From positions 124,001-188,000 of the forward strand of contig CP073743.1 in assembly GCA_024397935.1 (NCBI GenBank): a stretch of DNA of 64,000 nucleotides, read 5' to 3'. Both the position numbers and the translations under genes were made by a program. Position 1 is the stretch's first letter. Each line of letters opens with the position of its first letter. This document shows, one piece after another, positions 52,337 through 62,079 of this stretch. This DNA is from a bacterium SCSIO 12844. Lineage in GTDB: Bacteria > Pseudomonadota > Gammaproteobacteria > Francisellales > Francisellaceae. The notes below the pieces were generated by a model. That model did no database searches. It was not told where the DNA came from and was given only the letters and a program-made list of their open reading frames with translations.

Positions 52337-54016
52337 ATGTCATATCAGGTACTTGCACGCAAATATAGGCCAACACAATTTGATGAAATAGTTGGTCAAG
52401 ATACTGTGCTTAAAAGTCTTCTACATGCATTAAAATCAAATCGTCTGCATCATGCTTATTTATTTAGTGGTACTCGTGGTGTTGGTAAAACATCTCTAGC
52501 TCGTCTTTTGGCTAAATGCTTAAACTGTGAAAAAGGTGTTACCGATCAACCGTGTGGTCAATGTCATCAATGTTTGAGTATTGCTGGTGGCAATATGGTT
52601 GATTTAATTGAAATTGATGCTGCTAGTAGAACGAAAGTAGAAGATACGCGTGAACTATTAGATCAGGTGCAGTATATGCCGACACAGGCACGCTTTAAAG
52701 TTTATCTGATTGATGAAGTGCATATGCTATCAACTCATAGTTTTAATGCCTTATTAAAAACGCTAGAAGAGCCACCTGAGCATGTGAAGTTTTTATTAGC
52801 AACGACTGATCCACAAAAGCTACCGGTTACGATTTTATCACGTTGTTTGCAATATCACTTACAACCAATTAAAAAAAAGCAATTAGTTAATCAGTTGCAA
52901 ACAATTTTAGATAAAGAAGCTGTGAGCTTTGAAAAAGAAGCGCTTGATTACTTAGCACAAGCTGCATCTGGTAGTTTACGTGATGCACTAAGCCTACTAG
53001 ATCAAGCAATTAATTTTGGTCAAGGCTGTATTACAAGTGATGATGTTATAAACATGTTAGGTGTTGTTGATCATCGTATTGCTTTTGATTTAGCTAAAGC
53101 AGTGATTGCAAAAGATACTAATACTGCTTTGGCATTAACTCAACGTATTGTTGATCAAGGTAAACACGTTTCACGTATTTTAGATACTTTAGCTGAGCTT
53201 TGGTATGCAGTGAGTATTTATCAATTAACAGAAACGGTATTATTTGATGTTTTTAGCGCTGAGAAATTAAAAGAATTAGCACAAAAAATTACTCCAGAGT
53301 TATTGCAGCTTTATTACCAAACCACATTAAAAGCAAAACCAGAATTAGTCTTAGTGCCTGAAGCTAAAATGGCACTTGATATGGCATTGATGCGTATGAT
53401 TTCATTTGATCTAAGTGTTAAGCAGTCATCGGTTGATACTCAACAATCGCAAGATACGGTTAGAGAAAATAGAGCGCTTCAAGTAGCGCCACTAAAGGTT
53501 TTACAAACGAGCAAACCAAATAAGCTATTGCAAAGAGATACTGATACGCAACAGCCAGAGAACGATAATAACTGGTATCAGTTAGCAACTGAGTTAAAGT
53601 TAAAAGGAATGGCAAAGCAAGTTGCTTTAAATAGTCAATGTATTAAAGTGAAAGGTAATACCTATTATTTAGATTCTAAGGTTTATTCAGTTACTGATAA
53701 TCTAAAAACTAAGTTAAAAACACAGCTAAGTCAACTTTTAAAGCGTGAGGTTGATATTGTGTTTATAAAAGAAGATAGTTCAATGTCTTTGGATAATGCA
53801 AGTAGTAGTAAAAGTGAAACAGTTATTCATGATCAAGAAAAAACGCTTGCTGAAAAAAAAAATTTAACCCCTTTTGAAATTGACCAAGAAAAGCAACAAG
53901 CATTATTAACAAAGAGCTATCAACATTTAAAAGATGATGAACTAGTTCATGCCATTGAATCAGAGTTTAATGCATCTTTTGATCCTGCTTATATTAAAAT
54001 TAATCATTCACATTAA
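52337..54016 (+). CDS. dnaX: DNA polymerase III subunits tau/gamma
   Basis: This clamp-loader ATPase of about 559 residues starts 'MSYQVLARKYRPTQFDEIVG'. Walker A 'FSGTRGVGKTSLARLLAK' lies near 43-60. The zinc module has four Cys in 'CLNCEKGVTDQPCGQCHQC', followed by 'IDAASRTKVEDTRELLDQVQ' and the sensor 'LLATTDPQKLPVTILSRCLQ'. ATG 52337 is used, with GTG 52334 as alternative. A run of ten A (53853-53862) lies in the C-terminal part, where slippage would truncate the protein near residue 510. The last 17 bases overlap the convergent lipoprotein gene. Confidence 0.95.
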   Translation: MSYQVLARKYRPTQFDEIVGQDTVLKSLLHALKSNRLHHAYLFSGTRGVGKTSLARLLAKCLNCEKGVTDQPCGQCHQCLSIAGGNMVDLIEIDAASRTKVEDTRELLDQVQYMPTQARFKVYLIDEVHMLSTHSFNALLKTLEEPPEHVKFLLATTDPQKLPVTILSRCLQYHLQPIKKKQLVNQLQTILDKEAVSFEKEALDYLAQAASGSLRDALSLLDQAINFGQGCITSDDVINMLGVVDHRIAFDLAKAVIAKDTNTALALTQRIVDQGKHVSRILDTLAELWYAVSIYQLTETVLFDVFSAEKLKELAQKITPELLQLYYQTTLKAKPELVLVPEAKMALDMALMRMISFDLSVKQSSVDTQQSQDTVRENRALQVAPLKVLQTSKPNKLLQRDTDTQQPENDNNWYQLATELKLKGMAKQVALNSQCIKVKGNTYYLDSKVYSVTDNLKTKLKTQLSQLLKREVDIVFIKEDSSMSLDNASSSKSETVIHDQEKTLAEKKNLTPFEIDQEKQQALLTKSYQHLKDDELVHAIESEFNASFDPAYIKINHSH

Positions 54017-54590
54017 GATTATATTGGATACCGATACCAAAATTAACACCATTTTGTAATGGTCCTAATGGATTAACTTTGGTTGATAGTTTCTCAATTG
54101 CAGGTAGCGATGAAATTGTTTTAAAAATAACTAAATCATTGAGTAAAATTAATTTAGCTTGAAAATCCCAGCCAGTGGTATAAGTAATCCGTTTAAAATT
54201 AAATACATCTAAAAAAGCATTACCAACACGTTTTGAATTTAGTTGTTCTATATCAATATAATAACCAACACAGTCATTTTCTTGTTTTAAACAATTTGCA
54301 ACTTCAAGTGGTAGATTATTAAAAGTCATTAAAGGATCAAATTCTTTGTGTACATCAAGAAAATTGACAACTCTAATATTATTTGCTTTATAAGGTGAAA
54401 AACCAAGTGCTTCTAAATCTTTAGTGGTAGTCTTATAGGGTGTAATTTGATTATAAGCTGTTTGTAATTGATCAAAATTTTGCCATTTTGAAATCGTGAC
54501 ATCTTTGGTACGTGGTAATAAAGAACTACATGCGCTAGTTGTAATAATAACAATAAAACCCATTAAGCATGCTAGTAACTTGGTCACCAT
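54000..54590 (-). CDS. Hypothetical lipoprotein, 196 aa
   Basis: The N-terminus has a lipoprotein signal with hydrophobic 'LLACLMGFIVIITTSACSS'; the lipobox is TSAC, cysteine at about residue 21. The mature part includes 'LQTAYNQITPYKTTTKDLEA' then 'LGFSPYKANNIRVVNFLD', reminiscent of SmpA/BamE-like 'YDQI..G.T..DL..LG' small folds. It continues with 'ENDCVGYYIDIEQLNSKRVG' and 'GWDFQAKLILLNDLVIFKTI'. I cannot name the family. AGGAGG precedes the ATG. It is predicted to be attached to the outer membrane, and overlaps the convergent dnaX end by 17 bases. Confidence 0.75.
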   Translation of the reverse strand: MVTKLLACLMGFIVIITTSACSSLLPRTKDVTISKWQNFDQLQTAYNQITPYKTTTKDLEALGFSPYKANNIRVVNFLDVHKEFDPLMTFNNLPLEVANCLKQENDCVGYYIDIEQLNSKRVGNAFLDVFNFKRITYTTGWDFQAKLILLNDLVIFKTISSLPAIEKLSTKVNPLGPLQNGVNFGIGIQYNLNVND

Positions 54591-54663
54591 AAAATAAGTA
54601 CCTCCTTATTTTAAGTATATCAAGCATTTGTGTTTTTGCTTTTAAATTTAAATTTAGAGTTTT

Positions 54664-55530
54664 TTATTTTCTTATATGAAATAGTAATTCAATATCAGGT
54701 TCATGTTTTAAACGTTCAAATATTTTTTCAGTAATTAACGCTTTTAAGTGTTCATAGTCGGTAGGAAAACAATAGTAATGTACCCATACTGAAATGCCAG
54801 AGTGCTTTTCTTCAAAAATTAGTTGAGCATCAACATAGACTTTTAAATCAATCGTTTGAGCAAGTAGTTTACTGCGCATCTTAATATAGTCTGAGGTATA
54901 GCGTGTATCGTTTTGATAATATTGATCTAAAATCTCTTGAGTTTCAGTTATTAAAAATTCTTTAATGCGATTAATATTATTATTGGGGTTAAATAACCAT
55001 TGTTGAGTATATTCAATTACATTGCGTTTGCGAGAATAATTCAAGACAGGTAAAGTCATCACTAAGCCATTAGGAATTTTAATCACTTTACCACTGGCTC
55101 TCGTTGTTGAGCCTTTTGAGGCTTCATAGAGTTTAAAAAATAATGGACCTAATTCTGCGACAAATCCACGATATTCACCAATTTGAATATAATCACCTTC
55201 AATAAATAAGCTACGCCAATTAATGATTAATGAGCCAATTGCATTCATGATTAATTCTTTATTGGTAATGACAAGTGCTGCTGAGACTAAGCTTAAGATA
55301 GCTAAGAAAGATACAAAGCCATTAACCCAGATTTTGGCTAATAAAATAATTGCAATAATCACTAATGTATATAATACACGTACGCGTTTGCGTTTATGGC
55401 GTTTGGAATCAACAACTGGACGAATTAATAGCACATGAATCATAAAGTAAATCAAGACTAAAACAATAATGAGAATTACTGTTGCTAGAATATTACTGTA
55501 AAATTCATTCGCTAAAATTGTCTCTAACAT
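54664..55530 (-). CDS. Small MscS-like membrane protein (copy 2)
   Basis: This 288-residue protein is paralogous to the one at 18764-19615. It has the same plan: three N-terminal membrane helices, then 'LAILSLVSAALVITNKELIM' and 'IINWRSLFIEGDYIQIGEYR' followed by 'GFVAELGPLFFKLYEAS', aligned position by position with copy 1. It is a divergent relative of the MscS pore and beta domain. It is divergently arranged with a CorA gene 109 bases away, while copy 1 is directly followed by a CorA-like gene. The repeated pairing suggests joint function in ion or osmotic homeostasis. Confidence 0.75.
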   Translation of the reverse strand: MLETILANEFYSNILATVILIIVLVLIYFMIHVLLIRPVVDSKRHKRKRVRVLYTLVIIAIILLAKIWVNGFVSFLAILSLVSAALVITNKELIMNAIGSLIINWRSLFIEGDYIQIGEYRGFVAELGPLFFKLYEASKGSTTRASGKVIKIPNGLVMTLPVLNYSRKRNVIEYTQQWLFNPNNNINRIKEFLITETQEILDQYYQNDTRYTSDYIKMRSKLLAQTIDLKVYVDAQLIFEEKHSGISVWVHYYCFPTDYEHLKALITEKIFERLKHEPDIELLFHIRK

Positions 55531-55639
55531 GATAATTACATTTGAGTATATTTAAAGGTTGTTTTTATCTAAGCATAGAATATTTTTACTATCTGATCTA
55601 TAGTTTAATCAGATTAATCACTGAAAATAAGTTGAATAA

Positions 55640-56710
55640 ATGTTACAAAATAATCAAATAAACACAATAGATAAACATTTATCAAATCAAGTGCATACAC
55701 GTGCGACTTTATGTCAATATGATAAAGAACAAATCGAGCGTGTTAATTTAGCATTAAATTTAGATGCAATCAAAATGCAACTCAATCAAAGAGAAAATAA
55801 TTGGATTCATGTGACAGGCTTAAATAATACACAATTTATTAATGCCTTATGTTATGGTTTGGGTGTTCATTCATTAGTTGCAGAAGATATCATCAATACA
55901 AAGCAGCGTGTTAAAGCAGAAAGCTATGATGGTTATTTATTTGTTGTATTAAGAGCAATCAAACGCTCATCTAAACAAAGTCAAATACAATATAAGCAAA
56001 TAAGCTTTATTTTAATGCCAAAATTACTCATTAGTTTTACTAGTGAACCCTTAATGTTATTTGACTCCATCAATGAGAGAATGAAAAAAATACATTCAAA
56101 AATAAGGGCTTTAAATGTTGATTACTTACTTTATGCTATGATGGATACTTTGGTTGATGACTATATGATAATGACTGAAAAAAAAGGTGACATACTCGAT
56201 AGATTAGAATCGAAAATGATTAAAGACCCAACAAAAACATCGCTAGAAAGTATTTATAAATTTCGTCGAGAGTTACTTTATTTACGTCGTCATATGCAGG
56301 CATTTCGTGATTTGGTGGGCATGCTATATAATGAGCGTCCTCAATATGAGGTTGCTGATCCTTATGCTAGTGAGTCAGTAATTTCGCAAGCGTTAATTAC
56401 CTATCTACAAGATTTATATGATCATACCTTTAGAACTTTAGAAGCAGTTGATATATATAGAGATATCACAAGGGAAATGCTTGAGCTTTATATGAATAGT
56501 ATGAATCATAAAATGAATCAAAGAATTAATATTTTAACCATTTTCTCAACGATATTTATTCCATTGACCTTTATTACTGGCATCTTTGGCATGAACTTTA
56601 GAGTTATACCGGGACTCAATAGTTCATTTGGTTTTTTTGTTACTGTTGGTGTTATGTTTATGATAAGTATAGTGTTATTAGTGATTTTTAAATTAAGAAA
56701 GTGGTTTTAG
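55640..56710 (+). CDS. corA: CorA-family magnesium/cobalt transporter
   Basis: This 356-residue homopentameric Mg2+ channel has a large cytoplasmic funnel domain with a long stalk helix ('LYDHTFRTLEAVDIYRDITR' region). Two C-terminal membrane helices follow, with the canonical selectivity loop GMN in 'FITGIFGMNFRVIPGLNSSF'. The terminal basic tail 'FKLRKWF' is typical. It differs from the CorA/ZntB-like paralogue at 19683, which has GIN. It is divergent from the small MscS-like gene copy 2, and its last 18 bases overlap a convergent 76-residue gene. Confidence 0.93.
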   Translation: MLQNNQINTIDKHLSNQVHTRATLCQYDKEQIERVNLALNLDAIKMQLNQRENNWIHVTGLNNTQFINALCYGLGVHSLVAEDIINTKQRVKAESYDGYLFVVLRAIKRSSKQSQIQYKQISFILMPKLLISFTSEPLMLFDSINERMKKIHSKIRALNVDYLLYAMMDTLVDDYMIMTEKKGDILDRLESKMIKDPTKTSLESIYKFRRELLYLRRHMQAFRDLVGMLYNERPQYEVADPYASESVISQALITYLQDLYDHTFRTLEAVDIYRDITREMLELYMNSMNHKMNQRINILTIFSTIFIPLTFITGIFGMNFRVIPGLNSSFGFFVTVGVMFMISIVLLVIFKLRKWF

Positions 56711-56923
56711 CTTGCCTTTAGTAATGCGTTTTTGACTAATATCTTCAATTAATTGATAAGCTTCTTCAATTGACTTAACTGGGTAGGTAACCCGTTTTGC
56801 TGTCTTTCTGTGTTTACTACCATAGTAGCAAGTCACAACTAAATCACCAAAGATATCTCGTCCAATATGAGCTTCATAGTATTGATCATTATTTTCCCAA
56901 CGATAGGTTTTTTCACTAATCAT
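56693..56923 (-). CDS. Small WGR-like protein, 76 aa
   Basis: This compact basic protein starts 'MISEKTYRWENNDQYYEAHI' and continues 'GRDIFGDLVVTCYYGSKHRK', 'TYPVKSIEEAYQLIEDISQ' and a basic end. The pattern 'YRWE...YYEA.....FGD....CY.GS..R......P..S.EEA...' recalls the small stand-alone WGR-type proteins common in proteobacteria. These resemble a nucleic-acid-binding beta-sheet domain. Function is unknown. It overlaps the end of corA by 18 bases on the other strand. Confidence 0.6.
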   Translation of the reverse strand: MISEKTYRWENNDQYYEAHIGRDIFGDLVVTCYYGSKHRKTAKRVTYPVKSIEEAYQLIEDISQKRITKGKLKPLS

Positions 56924-57137
56924 AGAGCTTATAAGTCATTTAAATTATTTTTGATAACAAAAAGTATAACAATAAAAATAAAATTTAGATTGATACAGGT
57001 AATTTATTTTTTATTTATTAATGATGATTTATTACAAACCAAAACTATTTTAAATAGGTATTATTTCAAATAATAAATAAAATTATTTTATTGAGAACAG
57101 TGATCAGTTTAGAGTAATAGTATAGTAGGGAGTTAAA
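56924..57137. other. AT-rich intergenic gap (213 bases)
   Basis: This divergent gap should contain promoters for the 76-residue gene and for the 443-residue gene at 57138. It is extremely AT-rich, and I see no conserved operator or structure. AGGGAG at 57126-57131 is the ribosome binding site of the next gene. Confidence 0.4.
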
Positions 57138-58469
57138 ATGGGTAGAGAAAAATATGATCAGATTCAACAGAGTATTCAGGTGAACTATCAATCAATATAT
57201 AAGCAATATAGAACATCTGATGTTTTAGTTAAAAATATTGAAGGTTTAGATTTTGATGATGTGATCTGCCTTTTAGAAGAAGTTCGAGATACTCCGGAGT
57301 TAAAATCACAGTCATTAGCTTTATCCAGACGTAGTGATTTATTTGATAAACTAGTTATTATGCAAGGAGAGGGAATTAATGACCCTTGGGCGCTTAGACT
57401 GCATACTTATAATGTGATGAAAGCTTCTGAAAAAGAAGGTTATATGATTAGTAACTTAGGTCATGAAATCAGAGATGATGAAAATCACATTCATGAGCAT
57501 TCTTGGCAGCTTGCTTCAAAATTTTTAAAAGGTGGTTTTAGAAATCATAATTATATTGCAGAAAAGAAAGGTACAGGTCAGTTGTATAGTAGGTATAATT
57601 TGGTACCAACAGCTGGTGATGGCGCAACTAAGAAAAAACCTATGCGATTGGCTCAAAAAGAAGGAGTGCGTATTATTCATGAAGTTTCAGATGAAGTTTA
57701 TCAACAAGATGATTTAGTTCATTATCCAATTGAAGTACCACATAAAGTGGATGTTAGTATTGCACCTTTCGTTGGGATATCAATGACATTAGCACACACT
57801 TCAGAGCGTATTAATACAAACTCTATTTTCTATGAAAAAGCCTCTGAAGAAGCTGTTTTAGAAACAATTGCAGTCAGTGCTTATCAATATTCTGATGATG
57901 AGCATACAGAAGCTTTAAATGAAGCGATTACTCGATTGAAATTAATCAAATTATGTGACCAATTAGCAAGTGCTGGCTTTAGGCGATTTAATCGTTTTAT
58001 AGATCCATTAACTAAAGAAGAAGCGCCTAATAATGTTTTAGAAACTGAGTTATTACCAACGATTGCTATGGTTGCAATACAGGGAGATTTATTTCAAGAG
58101 ACTTCATTTTTCTGTGAAGAAGATAGTATTAATGGATCTAAGTGTGATAGTAAAGTACTAATTAAATTAATTGAACAAGGTATTAAAGAGATTGCACATG
58201 AACCGTTATTAACATCATTTGAGAAACCTTATCGTAAAATCACCTGTCCGTTGGCAAATCTTATTATTAAATCTCAGTTTGAACTTATTGATGGAATCTA
58301 TGTAGATAGCTTAGACAAAATCAAACTAGATGCGCAAGCAGTGATTAAAAAAAGACAATATGAAAAACCCATTCATGTACTAAAAAGTGATCATTTCTTT
58401 CCATGGCAACAGATGGATCAAGAAGCTAGTAAAGAAAGTAATCATGGATGCTCATTTACGGGATGTTAA
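57138..58469 (+). CDS. Uncharacterised protein with cupin-like His motif, 443 aa
   Basis: I cannot name this family. Residues about 80-145 read 'INDPWALRLHTYNVMKASEK' and then 'DDENHIHEHSWQLASKFLKG', with H117, H119 and H121 and 'GGFRNHNYI'. This resembles cupin-type metal motifs (HxH then G...) of uncharacterised 'RLH.....HDH.W.FASxxLxG' proteins. The remaining 300 residues contain a second His-bearing stretch ('VPHKVDVSIAPFVGISMTLA') and a mixed alpha/beta region without known motifs. The tail 'NHGCSFTGC' is unusual. There is no signal peptide. AGGGAG precedes the ATG. It converges with glnD with a 2-base gap. Confidence 0.6.
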   Translation: MGREKYDQIQQSIQVNYQSIYKQYRTSDVLVKNIEGLDFDDVICLLEEVRDTPELKSQSLALSRRSDLFDKLVIMQGEGINDPWALRLHTYNVMKASEKEGYMISNLGHEIRDDENHIHEHSWQLASKFLKGGFRNHNYIAEKKGTGQLYSRYNLVPTAGDGATKKKPMRLAQKEGVRIIHEVSDEVYQQDDLVHYPIEVPHKVDVSIAPFVGISMTLAHTSERINTNSIFYEKASEEAVLETIAVSAYQYSDDEHTEALNEAITRLKLIKLCDQLASAGFRRFNRFIDPLTKEEAPNNVLETELLPTIAMVAIQGDLFQETSFFCEEDSINGSKCDSKVLIKLIEQGIKEIAHEPLLTSFEKPYRKITCPLANLIIKSQFELIDGIYVDSLDKIKLDAQAVIKKRQYEKPIHVLKSDHFFPWQQMDQEASKESNHGCSFTGC

Positions 58470-58471
58470 TT

Positions 58472-60961
58472 TTAAAGTTGAATGGTTTGTATGATCGCTT
58501 TTTTTAATTGTGCAAATGAAAGTTCATTGACGCTAAAATTTTGAGTATCAAGAAAGAAAATATCTTCAACTTTTTGATCAAGTGTATTAATTTTGGCATG
58601 TGTAATATAGAGATTAAATTGATCGAATACGCTAACGATTTCTGCAAGTATACCTGGATAATCGATTGTATGAATTTCAACGCTTAATTGTGTATCATTC
58701 ATTACTTGGATATTAATCTTAGGTGTACTTTTTAGAATATAACGTTTTGGTAGGCGTTTTCTAAATTTAATTGGCGTAGTGTTTTTATGATAGTCATCTA
58801 ACATAGTTTTAAATTGATCAATAGTTTTAGATAGTGTAAATTCATCATCTAATGATGCCAAGTCACTTTGGTGGTTTATAACATACTGACTGAATGTTGC
58901 GCCGGTTGATGATGTATAAATACGCGCATCTAAAATACTTAAGCTTAAGCGTGTTGCAATCGAAGCAACGGGCCCAAAAACATAATACTCATTTTTAGCA
59001 TAAGTGATAATTTCAGCTTGTTTAATTCTTGGATTAAATCGTCCAAAAAGATATAAACCATCTGTATTAAGATAGGGTAAAATACAATCTAAGTGCCATT
59101 GGATACTCGATGGTGCGAAATGAATTAGATAACGCTTGCCCCATAAATTTAGATAATTGTTTAAAGCTTCTAATGGGTATTTATTTTTTAGGCGATTGAT
59201 TTTACCAATGGCAATTTTTTTCTTATTTGAATGGTCTGCTTGAATACTGATTAAGTCATCAAATGGCTGGCCAAGATAAAGGTTGGTTGTATGATATAAT
59301 GTTGTTAATAAACTAAAGCGCCAATGATTCCATAATTTGATATTGGTGCTACGAATATCACAAATGGTTAATAGATAAAGATAATCTAAGGTTGTTTTAT
59401 CTTTAATAGTGGTTGCAAATGACTTAATAACACTTAAATCACTGATATCTTTTTTTTGCGCAACATGTGACATAATCAGATGTGATTTAACTAAAAAACA
59501 AATTAACTGTATATCATCATTTGATAAATTTAGATACTGATTTTCTTCAGTTAAATAAGCATTAACCTTATCAGCTGCGATAACTTCATGCTTACCACCT
59601 AAACCTTTGCCTAAATCATGAAAAAAGGCACTAAGAAGTAAGATTTCAGGTCTAATATTGTCAGCTATTGTTTGTATATCTGGCATCATATTGTGATATT
59701 TTCCAGCGATTAAGTCTTTGGTTTGTGTGACAATTTTAATCGAGTGTACATCAACGCTAAAGCTATGGAAAAAGTCAAACTGTTGAAGTCCTATGGTATG
59801 TTTAAAAAGAGGCATATACTCAGCTAAGCGACCTGATTGGTGAAGAAATATTAAATGCTTTATAATGGTTTTAGGGTATTGGAATAACGATAAAAAAAGA
59901 TTGCGTAATTTGGGTTTGTTGGGTTGGCCGACTGATTTTGCATTTAACGTTTCAGCAAGTGTATAAATTGACAGTGGTAAATCATCGGTTGAACCTGATA
60001 TTGCGTGCTGTTGTAATAGTGTTAATAATACCTCATCTGTTTGATCGGTAGTTGGTATTTTTATTTTTGCTACTTTTATCGTCTGTTGGTTTGTTACTTT
60101 ATCAAGCTTTAAAATAAATAACTTAAAATAAAATAAAATCGTTAATACAGCTTGATAATAAGGTTGCATTAATTGATAAATTGAATCATATTTAAATGCT
60201 TTATAAAGGGCTTCTTGATGATTGAAATATAATTTGTTTTCATTTTTTTGAGCAATTAGATGAAGCCCAAAGCGTAATTTAGCCAGTATTTGATGCGCAT
60301 ATGCCAGTCGATCTAACTGTGCTTTATTAAATAATTTTTGATCTAAATCAAAATAGTCACTCAGCCACTGAATTTTATGTAGTGTTCTTAAATTGCCGGC
60401 GTCAATTTTTAAATTGGGTTCTAAATTTTGTGTTGTTTTAGTTTGTTTATCAAGCTCATCTTGATAAAGGTGTTGCAGAAACTGTTTATGTTCAATGGGG
60501 TGTTGATTTAGCAATTTTTGAAGTAAGTTAAATAATTGTTTGTTGCCATAGAGTAGTCGACAATCAAGTAGGCTTGTAAAAAAGGTAGAATCTGTTTGTA
60601 AGTCATTTTTAATTTCATCTATATTACGATAACTAATATTAATTCTTATTGGCATTTGCCAAAGATATATTAAGCGTTTAGCAAGCGCGGCTTTATCTTG
60701 ATCATTACAACAAATAACAAGTAAATCAAGGTCAGAAAATGGATAAAGTTCTGTTCTACCATAGCCACCTAACGCAATTAATGCAATATCTTTTTGTTGT
60801 ATTGTATCTATGCTTTGGCTTAGTTTTTCTGTGATCATATGATCAATTTTTTGACAATAGTGCGCCATTAAATCAGTTAATTGATCTGGGGTTTGAAAGA
60901 ATGTATCATTTAATGTTTCAATTAGACTGAGATATTTGTCTTTGATTAATTGTAAGGTCAT
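58472..60961 (-). CDS. glnD: Bifunctional uridylyltransferase/uridylyl-removing enzyme GlnD
   Basis: This protein of about 829 residues senses glutamine and (de)uridylylates PII protein. The nucleotidyltransferase motif 'GGYGRTELYPFSDLDLLV' is at residues 65-82. The HD uridylyl-removing domain has 'LLSAFFHDLGKGLGGKHE', and two C-terminal ACT-like domains include 'IDYPGILAEIVSVFDQFNLY'. It is slightly shorter than E. coli GlnD (890). ATG 60961 is used rather than GTG 60970, which would overlap the prepilin peptidase stop; spacing is then five bases. The pairing with a prepilin peptidase gene is likely an operon. Confidence 0.93.
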   Translation of the reverse strand: MTLQLIKDKYLSLIETLNDTFFQTPDQLTDLMAHYCQKIDHMITEKLSQSIDTIQQKDIALIALGGYGRTELYPFSDLDLLVICCNDQDKAALAKRLIYLWQMPIRINISYRNIDEIKNDLQTDSTFFTSLLDCRLLYGNKQLFNLLQKLLNQHPIEHKQFLQHLYQDELDKQTKTTQNLEPNLKIDAGNLRTLHKIQWLSDYFDLDQKLFNKAQLDRLAYAHQILAKLRFGLHLIAQKNENKLYFNHQEALYKAFKYDSIYQLMQPYYQAVLTILFYFKLFILKLDKVTNQQTIKVAKIKIPTTDQTDEVLLTLLQQHAISGSTDDLPLSIYTLAETLNAKSVGQPNKPKLRNLFLSLFQYPKTIIKHLIFLHQSGRLAEYMPLFKHTIGLQQFDFFHSFSVDVHSIKIVTQTKDLIAGKYHNMMPDIQTIADNIRPEILLLSAFFHDLGKGLGGKHEVIAADKVNAYLTEENQYLNLSNDDIQLICFLVKSHLIMSHVAQKKDISDLSVIKSFATTIKDKTTLDYLYLLTICDIRSTNIKLWNHWRFSLLTTLYHTTNLYLGQPFDDLISIQADHSNKKKIAIGKINRLKNKYPLEALNNYLNLWGKRYLIHFAPSSIQWHLDCILPYLNTDGLYLFGRFNPRIKQAEIITYAKNEYYVFGPVASIATRLSLSILDARIYTSSTGATFSQYVINHQSDLASLDDEFTLSKTIDQFKTMLDDYHKNTTPIKFRKRLPKRYILKSTPKINIQVMNDTQLSVEIHTIDYPGILAEIVSVFDQFNLYITHAKINTLDQKVEDIFFLDTQNFSVNELSFAQLKKAIIQTIQL

Positions 60962-60966
60962 ATAAA

Positions 60967-61851
60967 TCACATAATTGATGTAATCGAGATATTTAATAGT
61001 AGTGCACTATTATGCCAGAATAGTACGATAATGGAAGCAAAGGCTAAAAAAGGACCAAAAGCGATACGATCACTCGATTTAGTTTTAGGGCGATGATTTT
61101 TAGTTGTAATCATCAGGCTTAATCTTATGATACTAATTGTAATTAACGCACTAATGCTTGCAATTAATAATACCGGTAGAAGCGCATTAATGCCTAACCA
61201 AGCACCGATGGCACTTAAACATTTTAAATCGCCAAAACCAAGCCCATCGGTATGTCTTAGTAGTTTATATATAATATAGACAAACCATAAGATTAGATAA
61301 CCAATTACAGCACCCCAAAGGGCTATTGTTAGAGAGGTGAAATAAGAGAAGCTATTAATGGTTAACCCAAGCCATAATAAAGGTAATGTAATGCTATCAG
61401 GTAATAATTGAGTACGTATATCGATAACGGCTAACGTAATTAATGAAAATACAAAGATTAAAGTAAAAAATGTCATTAATGTTAGGTTAAATTGCATTAC
61501 AATAAGCACAAACATAATTGCACTAACTAACTCTGTGGCTGGGTATATCCATGAAATTTTATTATGGCAGTAACCACATTGACCCTTTAACCAAAGAAAG
61601 CTAATAATTGGGATATTATGATAAAAACGGATGGTTTGATGACAATAAGGGCAGTGAGAGCGTAATCCAAATAAGTTAAACGGTGTATTGGTATTTGCAT
61701 TAGTATGTGTTTGTTCATCAACTCCTAAATAATTAAGACAGTTTTTTTGCCAATTGGCTTGTAGTTTTAACGGTAAGCGATAAGCAATTACATTGATAAA
61801 GCTGCCAAGGGATAAACCAATAATAAAGCTTAAAATCAATATGATTGTCAT
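60967..61851 (-). CDS. pilD: Type IV prepilin peptidase/N-methyltransferase PilD
   Basis: This 294-residue A24-family aspartic protease cleaves and methylates prepilins. The zinc-finger-like N-terminal part has 'HCPYCHQTIRF' and 'GQCGYCHNKISW' (two CxxC pairs, about residues 54-90). The catalytic Asp residues are in 'VIDIRTQLLPDSITLP' and the 'GLGFGDLKCLSAIGAW' (GxGD) motif. About eight membrane helices are predicted. It supports the pilT gene 10 kb away, although here it is next to glnD. Its stop is five bases before the glnD ATG, so co-transcription is likely. Confidence 0.93.
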   Translation of the reverse strand: MTIILILSFIIGLSLGSFINVIAYRLPLKLQANWQKNCLNYLGVDEQTHTNANTNTPFNLFGLRSHCPYCHQTIRFYHNIPIISFLWLKGQCGYCHNKISWIYPATELVSAIMFVLIVMQFNLTLMTFFTLIFVFSLITLAVIDIRTQLLPDSITLPLLWLGLTINSFSYFTSLTIALWGAVIGYLILWFVYIIYKLLRHTDGLGFGDLKCLSAIGAWLGINALLPVLLIASISALITISIIRLSLMITTKNHRPKTKSSDRIAFGPFLAFASIIVLFWHNSALLLNISITSIM

Positions 61852-62079
61852 TTAACTATTGTTTTCCTATTAATACGACTTTTTTTAAATCATAACCTGT
61901 TGTTGGGCTAATTGCGTTAAATGTTATACAATTTTTCTATTAATTAAGCATAATTTATATCTATATTTTTGAGAAATTTAGTTAAAACTTCAGCAATTCC
62001 CGCTATTAATGACACGGGTTGCAAATAAAGACTTTTAGACCGATCATATATTTATTTTTCGTAACCTAGTTATTTTACA

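Noticed and set aside
52871-52879. A-AAA-AAG heptamer in dnaX like the E. coli frameshift site, with a -1 frame stop a few codons later
   Set aside because: It lies near residue 180, inside the ATPase domain. The product would be far too short for a gamma subunit, and I see no supporting stem or upstream enhancer. The late A10 run is a better candidate.
58434-58469. C-terminal CSFTGC of the 443-residue protein as a eukaryote-type prenylation signal
   Set aside because: The last four residues (FTGC) do not have Cys at the -4 position, and it is not a double-Cys Rab motif.
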